This document shows positions 62,801 through 64,000 of a stretch of DNA of 64,000 bases, in pieces. The stretch is taken from NCBI GenBank assembly GCA_018389105.1, contig JACATO010001040.1, forward strand, positions 372,001 through 436,000, written 5' to 3'. Below the pieces are notes generated by a model. The model was not told where the DNA came from. It saw only the letters and a list, made by a program, of their open reading frames with translations, and ran no database searches. Positions within the stretch are counted from its first letter, which is position 1, and every line of letters begins with the position of its first letter. Position numbers and translations under genes: made by a program. The stretch is from Nautilus pompilius. Lineage: Eukaryota; Mollusca; Cephalopoda; Nautilida; Nautilidae.

Positions 62801-63414
62801 GGTTTTTACTTACAGTAAATCAAAGCAATTTTGAGGCTTGCTTTAATTTGGCAACAAATCACAACCATTTTAGCCAATTATCAGATCAGTAAAGTTGATG
62901 TCTTGCATCATGCATTGTGCATTCTACATAAGCCATACACCTTGTTTTTCACCCATATGGTATTATGTACAGACATGCATTCTTAATCTGAGTGTTTAAA
63001 TAGATTGCAATCACAAAGAAATGAAAGAATTTTGTTTATAGTCAGCCAAAATTCAGATGCAGCATATAAGCAGATGTTAAAACACATCTCTTTTAGTGCT
63101 TTCTCCATAATATGTGCTTATTTGGGGGAGGTCAACAAATCTAGAAATCACAAAATTGCCATTTGCAAAGTACAATTAAGTCAGTTTTTCAACTTCAAAT
63201 TGCCAGTTTATTGAACCCTCTTGTGAGTATAAAGATTTGGAAACCATGGAAAATAATGTGATGGATTTCATTTCATTTCAGGTATTACTTAGGACAGGTG
63301 CTTGATGCCCTTAGTCAGTATGAGTCAGCAGCCAATTGCCTACAGTTCTCGATAGATCTTGAAGCCACAAGTCCTGTCATCCCATTTACTGTCATTCCGC
63401 GGTTATTGCAGTGA
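23765..63414 (+). CDS. TTC7: TTC7: tetratricopeptide repeat protein 7, complete, 20 coding exons
   Basis: Exons: 23765-23885, 25803-25951, 27240-27402, 36447-36681, 38254-38332, 38708-38838, 39170-39233, 39931-40068, 41777-41860, 43839-43943, 44208-44380, 45357-45429, 49782-49942, 51262-51378, 52596-52696, 53019-53162, 53865-53962, 58903-59007, 59889-59980, 63282-63414. They total 2,466 nt, an unbroken 821-residue frame; every intron is GT/AG and all phases agree. Human TTC7A/B are about 843-858 residues. TTC7 is the alpha-helical/TPR scaffold that, with FAM126/hyccin and EFR3, holds PI4KA at the plasma membrane to make PI4P. Matching landmarks include ESEIEKSRGECNW near the start, FRELLRSVETRFTQNLRQ, the EEALLLLLIAEA block, EFHIWYQFANSL, EKALAVGEGHPMSSRCYVALG, EKVLRDAVNADP and the end SPVIPFTVIPRLLQ. 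Whether it is closer to TTC7A or TTC7B was not decided; one pre-duplication gene is likely. Confidence 0.96.
24474..24501. repeat. (ATA)n microsatellite
   Basis: About nine perfect ATA/TAA units in the first TTC7 intron. The same intron has G runs at 24777-24786 and 24997-25006. No mobile element was recognised in it. Confidence 0.9.
25803..25951 (+). CDS. TTC7: TTC7 exon 2
   Basis: Residues 41-90, ending EAEIYLNRIVQVENK. Acceptor TATTTCAG, donor GTAAGT. Corresponds to the human segment with SEAKNYLSSIL. Confidence 0.95.
26660..26860 (-). mobile_element. tRNA-derived SINE, copy A
   Basis: Read on the minus strand: a tRNA-like head with A-box-like GACTACTGGACTACCATGC and a B box AGTTCAAATCC, then a body TTTTGGCATACCTCC, TGTGGGTTTCCTCCCACATC and TAAAAAGAAAAGTTCTGG. 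The same head and body order occurs at 54.8 kb on the other strand, which shows this is a dispersed family. The 3' end may extend to lower coordinates. No target-site duplication was identified. Confidence 0.7.
27240..27402 (+). CDS. TTC7: TTC7 exon 3
   Basis: Residues 91-144 plus one base. Includes LLLAKIQYCKGIYQGCLALL, which matches the human ML-x-LGKLHYVEGSY region, and ends ESYAIK. Acceptor TTTTTTAG, donor GTATGT. Confidence 0.95.
27840..29830 (+). mobile_element. decayed CR1/L2-like LINE, split by an insertion
   Basis: Plus-strand remnants of a non-LTR reverse transcriptase appear in order. Near 27861-28130 is a degraded NYRP...GQLLEGILE...QYGF...FEKI-type block (family: NYRPISL, QYGFR, DFxKAFD). 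Near 29268-29330, WLNKWQMGFNVLKCKCH is the family's W-x-NKWQMxFNxxKCKVMH motif. Near 29427-29470 is a YAVQxWNPxLxKDI-like stretch, followed by GDMIEV and a C-terminal NALTKQ...FKNRL-like tail near 29800. The whole is riddled with stops. About 0.8 kb (28310-29130) between the two halves does not fit a LINE and is probably a later insertion. Confidence 0.65.
28915..29000 (+). mobile_element. possible tRNA-like SINE head inside LINE relic
   Basis: GGCTAACAAATTGCTCAG followed about 45 bp later by GCTTCAAGAGCAACTC resembles spaced A and B boxes of a tRNA-derived SINE. It lies in the segment that interrupts the LINE relic. The matches are loose, and no second copy was found in the window. Confidence 0.25.
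30193..31671 (-). pseudogene. transposase-like protein remnant with DNAKCY...DTQDGKGPLDGHFA block and zinc finger
   Basis: Four consecutive minus-strand frames (31671-31345, 31348-31118, 31098-30391, 30381-30193) read as one protein broken by small frame changes. In order: a beta-rich part with NSWHGVMIYMRYNP and GDMKQDWQAVLIY; then MDNAKCYQN, HHGLNLVSYIHMDTQDG and KGPLDGHFAIMM; then a 235-residue frame with a C-x2-C-x12-H-x-C finger (CSICQRQFSSVAWVNKHIC) and a segment rich in charged residues ending near EIRAAIQMLF. The spaced acidic residues (D in MDNAKCY, D in MDTQDGKGPLD) look like an RNase H-fold transposase/integrase core, which is inference. I recognise the QDGKGPLDAHFA-type block as one that recurs in repeat-associated proteins of invertebrates, but know no function for it. 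Confidence 0.6.
31990..32755 (+). pseudogene. remnant of repeat-associated protein family (SDEHGERFHQDI type)
   Basis: Plus-strand reading MLIGMQAGFTKYCCFLCLWD then, after a gap, VDPCNVLLP, LHIKLGLMKQFVKTL, EGIFVGPQIREVLKD, WICENFLGNKKAMDY, and after a frameshift near 32526 SLKVHFLDSHLDFF, NLGAVSDEHGERFHQDISAM and a short C-terminus ending SQCF at 32751. These motifs, in this order, are the C-terminal half of a protein family found as many near-identical copies in arthropod, cnidarian and other invertebrate genomes and usually annotated as uncharacterised. At least two frameshifts are present, and the N-terminal half is missing. It runs opposite to the remnants on either side. Confidence 0.65.
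33440..33665 (-). pseudogene. minus-strand remnant with VKFLLHESNVQMISWGMKK motif
   Basis: A minus-strand frame just left of 33605 reads YDELTVNRAVKFLLHESNV then QMISWGMKKILLDSNEVDFL. The V-x-F-x-L...ISWG-x-K-x-I-x-L pattern recurs at the N-terminal side of zinc-finger/RNase H-like repeat proteins in invertebrates, so it is probably the upstream part of the 30193-31671 gene. A further minus-strand piece (ALEFIKERVDSKHEQL) is readable near 33055-33110. Stops separate the pieces. Confidence 0.4.
35040..35640 (-). mobile_element. LINE fragment with RNase H-like C-terminus
   Basis: Minus-strand reading: QWIPSHYEILGN near 35400-35440 (family: LQWVPAHCGIPGNE, RNase H domain of jockey-like LINEs), TYQEMKTIIKTTMKT-like near 35300-35350, YYLLSR-like near 35260, then KLKIVTSPACPCGKDNKTTW followed by HILQDCP at 35110-35180. 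The last is the usual zinc-knuckle end (SPLCPCGxxxQTxxHVLQxCP). It is frame-broken and 5'-truncated. Confidence 0.75.
36447..36681 (+). CDS. TTC7: TTC7 exon 4
   Basis: Residues 145-222 plus two bases. Begins GLCIERIAPATTSKYK, ends LLHIKH plus GG. The donor is GTGGGT; phase shows this GT, not the GTGTGA four bases later, is used. Preceded by the longest upstream intron (about 9 kb), which holds three mobile elements. Confidence 0.93.
36761..36972. mobile_element. 212-bp MITE with pogo/Tigger-like ends
   Basis: cagtaaagcctcgatttaat at the left and the reverse complement CAGTAAAACCTTGATTTAAT at the right form an 18/20 match, flanked by TA on each side (36759-36760 and 36973-36974). The CAGTAAAACCTCGATT terminal sequence is of the pogo/Tigger kind. 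No coding content. It starts 80 bp after TTC7 exon 4. Confidence 0.8.
38254..38332 (+). CDS. TTC7: TTC7 exon 5
   Basis: Residues 223-249: KLMQGIGRFRELLRSVETRF and on to TQNLRQ, the conserved MRELREVLRTVETKATQNF block of the family. Acceptor TTTTCAG, donor GTATGA. Confidence 0.95.
38708..38838 (+). CDS. TTC7: TTC7 exon 6
   Basis: Residues 250-292 plus two bases: VLARQLAEVLLRGMCHKTYI through LQPRKYAGE. Acceptor TTTTTAG, donor GTAATT. Equivalent to the human AKHLAGVLLHSL segment with a shorter linker. Confidence 0.95.
39170..39233 (+). CDS. TTC7: TTC7 exon 7
   Basis: Residues 293-314: LFVPRDADEEALLLLLIAEA then I. This is the family's NIEEALLLLLISESM block. Acceptor TTGGCAG, donor GTAAGT. Confidence 0.95.
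39931..40068 (+). CDS. TTC7: TTC7 exon 8
   Basis: Residues 315-360, with NVAAVHDLLAIALVKRAQFN, equivalent to the human NAAAIYDLLSITLGRRGQY. Acceptor TTTACAG, donor GTTAGT. Confidence 0.95.
41340..41600 (-). mobile_element. possible LINE 3'-end debris
   Basis: A minus-strand frame reads STCKSNSPTMGKDFIATRWN followed by KLLWNMG, reminiscent of the C-terminal RGHxxKL...FFxxRVVxxWNxLP segment of CR1/L2 LINEs. The similarity is weak. The neighbouring stretch 40490-41300 has broken minus-strand frames that I could not identify. Confidence 0.3.
41777..41860 (+). CDS. TTC7: TTC7 exon 9
   Basis: Residues 361-388: SYERAMRFSYDEFHIWYQFA through NSLISTGK. TPR-type helix pair conserved as [20 protein letters not shown] in human. 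Acceptor TTTTTAG, donor GTAAGT. Confidence 0.95.
42470..43340 (-). mobile_element. decayed Tc1-like transposase relic
   Basis: Minus-strand reading from about 43130 downward: SKVASILGVHKLTISRLRHF, SRDRPKAN-PHDTTGLRLLHM, then heavily broken sequence down to about 42480. The first parts match the helix-turn-helix of Tc1 transposases (FGVHRxTISRL...DRPRSGRPRVTTPxQDRYIRLLHM). The catalytic part is only faintly visible. Ends are not defined. Confidence 0.5.
43839..43943 (+). CDS. TTC7: TTC7 exon 10
   Basis: Residues 389-423: YSRAVLVLKECAKYQPMNPS through CLEFLHQ. Acceptor CTCTTAG, donor GTATGA. Confidence 0.95.
44208..44380 (+). CDS. TTC7: TTC7 exon 11
   Basis: Residues 424-480 plus two bases. 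Contains FAEKALAVGEGHPMSSRCYV and ALGVGYSMKAMDMK, the TPR helices matching human YLALGLTYSLQATDATLK. Acceptor ATTTCAG, donor GTAATT. Confidence 0.95.
45357..45429 (+). CDS. TTC7: TTC7 exon 12
   Basis: Residues 481-505: AQVLDPNDCIAAFHLALQLA then ILRQ. Acceptor ACTCAG, donor GTGAGT. The following intron (about 4.35 kb) holds a pogo-type element and a deleted mariner. Confidence 0.95.
46497..47273 (+). mobile_element. 777-bp pogo-like element with DNA-binding fragment
   Basis: Flanked by TA (46495-46496, 47274-47275). The left end ccgtatttgttggcgtataa and the reverse complement of the right end, CCACATTTATCAGGTTATAA, are imperfect inverted repeats that both continue into AGTC; further cgacttata motifs occur at both ends (46555-46575, 47190-47260). 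Inside, 46797-46936 encodes MKAYTAAFKLEVVNFAENNG and then CGVSEKCVRNWQKAKD, the N-terminal helix-turn-helix domain of a pogo-type transposase. The catalytic domain is absent, so it is non-autonomous. Confidence 0.75.
48653..49574 (+). mobile_element. 922-bp internally deleted mariner with intact ends
   Basis: TA duplications (48651-48652, 49575-49576) flank perfect 23-bp inverted repeats (cgaggtgtagtcaaaaagta + tcc). After a ~200-bp leader the sequence jumps to the catalytic region: FQDMLECASQDQNFMN, TIITGDETWVYGYDPETK, LHHDN-type segment near 49210, SYSPDLAPCDFWLFPKLK near 49280-49330, and a normal C-terminus with WQECWQSVDSQGEYFEGD at 49444-49500. The N-terminal DNA-binding domain is deleted and at least two frameshifts are present. 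The mariner signature acidic triad region is recognisable (ITGDETW, HHDN, SPDLAPCDFW). Confidence 0.9.
49782..49942 (+). CDS. TTC7: TTC7 exon 13
   Basis: Residues 506-558 plus two bases: HSLHLLVLLLSAQKQYEEAM, matching human [20 protein letters not shown]. Acceptor TTTGCAG, donor GTAGGC. Confidence 0.95.
50215..50795 (-). mobile_element. 581-bp deleted Tc1/mariner-type element
   Basis: cagggtgatcaaaaagtaac at the left and CAGGGTGATCAGAAAGTAAC as reverse complement of the right end (19/20), with flanking TA (50213-50214, 50796-50797). The minus strand encodes only the N-terminal DNA-binding part: EFPDAKLPKRNAVRVLISRF, EDTGSVEDYQ, then KVLDGEKLSKISDAMLQSST and KSLCRLPQQVNVSYRSTHSA. The pattern matches the paired helix-turn-helix of mariner-type transposases common in insects (TGSV...LTEEKLEEIxxRLExSPxKSLRRLAQQ). 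The catalytic domain is missing, the mirror image of the element 640 bp to its left. Confidence 0.85.
51262..51378 (+). CDS. TTC7: TTC7 exon 14
   Basis: Residues 559-597 plus two bases: LLLTKAKLEEVCVGPEEALV then TCKDLLKIWKDLHEIQVE. The donor GTAGGT overlaps an in-frame TAG that would end translation if read through. Acceptor TTTTCAG. Confidence 0.94.
52596..52696 (+). CDS. TTC7: TTC7 exon 15
   Basis: Residues 598-631 plus one base: a polar, poorly conserved linker (APIADRTTFDRRSLVQLHL), equivalent to the variable loop before the C-terminal TPRs in human TTC7A. Acceptor TTTTAG, donor GTAAGG. Confidence 0.93.
53019..53162 (+). CDS. TTC7: TTC7 exon 16
   Basis: Residues 632-679 plus one base: SVAASRVEQALSEVASSLNS and QQIWLLQAQIWLHL, matching human SIAASRLEEAMSEL and EQIWLQAAELF. 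Acceptor TTATTTAG, donor GTGAGA. Confidence 0.95.
53865..53962 (+). CDS. TTC7: TTC7 exon 17
   Basis: Residues 680-712: AELYLSLERIQEAESCVHET then ATIFPLSYQVAFM. TPR. Acceptor TTCTTAG, donor GTATGT. The next intron (about 4.9 kb) contains a SINE and the hAT element. Confidence 0.95.
54835..55030 (+). mobile_element. tRNA-derived SINE, copy B
   Basis: Plus-strand copy of the family seen at 26.7 kb: head with GTAGTTAAACTACTAGACTACC, a degraded B box GCTTGAAATCAATTCC, then GTAGCTCAGTTTGGCATACC, CTGCATGGCTTTTTTTCCAC and ATCTAAAAATGAAGAGTTCTGG. The shared landmarks with copy A are GCTCA-TTTGGCATACCTC, a CATG-G-TTT segment and CCACATCTAAAAA-GAA-AGTTCTGG. Confidence 0.7.
55180..57990 (-). mobile_element. 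2.8-kb hAT element with decayed transposase
   Basis: Ends are caggggtggccagac (left) and CAGGGATGGCCAAGA (reverse complement of right), flanked by 8-bp duplications atataagg (55172-55179) and atataaga (57991-57998), the hAT hallmark length. Minus-strand transposase pieces from 57593 to 55944: a BED-type finger (CVSLICSEYIAFSKIRNVER then HFKTVH), KHMKPFQDGTIFKEGFLEAA, LVHNDIRWLSRGKL, and the C-terminal dimerisation block YPNIRTSFSSIYLCKSVFSH then IKIIKSKY. This order is that of the ZBED5/GTF2IRD2-like/SCAND3-like hAT group. Frameshifts and stops are numerous. Confidence 0.88.
55449..55807. mobile_element. ~360-bp MITE nested in the hAT element
   Basis: tactgccctcatatgagt at the left and CACTGCCCTCAAATATTC as the reverse complement of the right end share ACTGCCCTCA, with TA on both sides (55447-55448, 55808-55809). 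The inside carries three diverged copies of a block like TTCAGCTTTCTAGCTCAAA (near 55540, 55645 and 55755). It has no coding content. Because it lies within the hAT copy, it inserted later. Confidence 0.6.
58903..59007 (+). CDS. TTC7: TTC7 exon 18
   Basis: Residues 713-747: KGRINEHKKKYFEAKACFEN then AVSINPGHIKSLHHL. TPR with the expected EAKxxFxxAxxINP pattern. Acceptor TTCAACAG, donor GTAAGT. Confidence 0.95.
59889..59980 (+). CDS. TTC7: TTC7 exon 19
   Basis: Residues 748-777 plus two bases: GTVLHNLGNNRMAEKVLRDA then VNADPSSHQS. Matches the human LAQKVLRDAVERQS. Acceptor CTTTCAG, donor GTAAGT. Confidence 0.95.
60677..61931 (-). mobile_element. ~1.25-kb decayed mariner, near full length
   Basis: Ends ttaggtggttacaaaagttt and TTAGGTCGTTACAAAAGTTG (reverse complement of right end); TA precedes the left end, while the right flank is TG, one mutation away. 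Minus-strand transposase pieces include EEWIEKFFMSFYF (helix-turn-helix side), SFLDQIITCDEKQIF (family: ITGDEKWI), and, near 60960-61010, LPHPAYSPDLSPTDHHLFK. The frame is broken several times. Terminal sequence and catalytic motifs resemble the group containing Hsmar1-like mariners. Confidence 0.85.
62301..62320. repeat. short perfect inverted repeat
   Basis: ATGCACTC and GAGTGCAT separated by four bases form an 8-bp stem; 20 bp to the left lies the palindrome cacacgtgtg (62272-62281). No other hallmark of a regulatory RNA or mobile-element end was seen. Confidence 0.5.
63282..63414 (+). CDS. TTC7: TTC7 exon 20, with stop
   Basis: Residues 778-821 and TGA: YYLGQVLDALSQYESAANCL through TSPVIPFTVIPRLLQ. 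The C-terminal PF-x-IIPR motif, which in human TTC7 ends the protein, is conserved. Acceptor TTTCAG. Confidence 0.95.
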
Positions 63415-64000
63415 GCAAAATTAATGTACAGACAAAACTTGTTCTAAAAAGGTGTTATTATTGCTAGTCTTTTCTTTGTGGTAACTTTATCAATCTTTCC
63501 AAAAAGAACAAATTGTCAGTGAAAATATATAAATAGCAGCTTTACAAAGCAAGAAAAATGAAACTGGACATTTTAATGGTATTTTAGCTTTTGTCTACCA
63601 AAATGTTGATCAGAAAAGGCTAAAAAGATCTTTTTGGTTTTAAATTTCAGTACTTATGATAAACAAGCATTATTCATGTTTCTCATATGCACTGCTAATT
63701 ATTCAAGGACTAATTATTATTAAAATTGTAGTTTTTTAATTTGTAAAGTCGCTTTAAAAATTTTCCATTTTCTGTTGTTGTTAGTAAAAAGTCATGTCAA
63801 AATACACATTTTATCTGAAAAAATACTTTTTTTATTAAATATTTTATCACCATAATGCAGAAGTACATTCTAGACTGGCTTTATTTATATTGTTCTGAAA
63901 ACCCAAAGTTAATCTGCCACATGTAGTCCTCATTGATAGATAGTACAACCTTAAGTAGGAGACAGTACTGCTTTATTCTGATAGTTTTTTGGTAGAATAA
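63415..64000 (+). promoter_or_regulatory. TTC7: TTC7 3' UTR with candidate polyA signals
   Basis: Sequence after the stop is AT-rich and non-coding. No AATAAA occurs before the window ends; the variant ATTAAA is present at 63719-63724 and 63834-63839. Either could serve, or the true signal lies beyond the window. Confidence 0.35.

Overview
This is animal (metazoan) nuclear DNA. Three protein genes are split by GT/AG introns, the sequence is AT-rich with long A and T runs, and the introns carry many decayed DNA transposons, LINE remnants and tRNA-derived SINEs. Gene content and repeat style suggest an invertebrate bilaterian, possibly a mollusc. That placement is inference, because no sequence here fixes the taxon.

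Layout: (1) 1-13136, minus strand: the first two coding exons of a CCDC88/girdin-family gene (HOOK domain start). The next ~12.9 kb to the left edge looks like its large second intron; it holds a triplicated ~225-bp repeat and one mariner relic, and about 11 kb shows nothing recognisable. (2) 13137-14060: GC/CpG-rich promoter region of that gene. (3) 14.1-17.3 kb: intergenic, with a Tc1-like relic. (4) 17332-23544, minus strand: an RPS27A gene (ubiquitin fused to ribosomal protein S27a) with a 5'-TOP-type leader exon, four coding exons and a polyA signal. Its ubiquitin part carries unusual changes and its S27a part a 1-bp frameshift. (5) 23545-23764: a short divergent promoter shared with (6) 23765-63414, plus strand: a complete TTC7 gene. 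Its 20 coding exons splice to an unbroken 821-codon frame (2,466 nt with the stop) and fill the rest of the window.

The TTC7 introns are crowded with mobile DNA: two SINE copies of one family, a CR1/L2-like LINE relic, an RNase H-bearing LINE fragment, a 4.4-kb element with terminal inverted repeats and two oppositely oriented gene remnants of unplaced families, a pogo-type short element, two internally deleted mariner-type elements, a fuller decayed mariner, a 212-bp MITE, a Tc1 relic, and a hAT element that contains its own nested MITE.

The three host genes do not form a pathway: CCDC88 proteins are cytoskeletal/trafficking scaffolds, RPS27A supplies ubiquitin and a 40S protein, and TTC7 is a scaffold of the plasma-membrane PI4KA complex. 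The best candidates for something undescribed are the 4.4-kb element and the damaged RPS27A locus.
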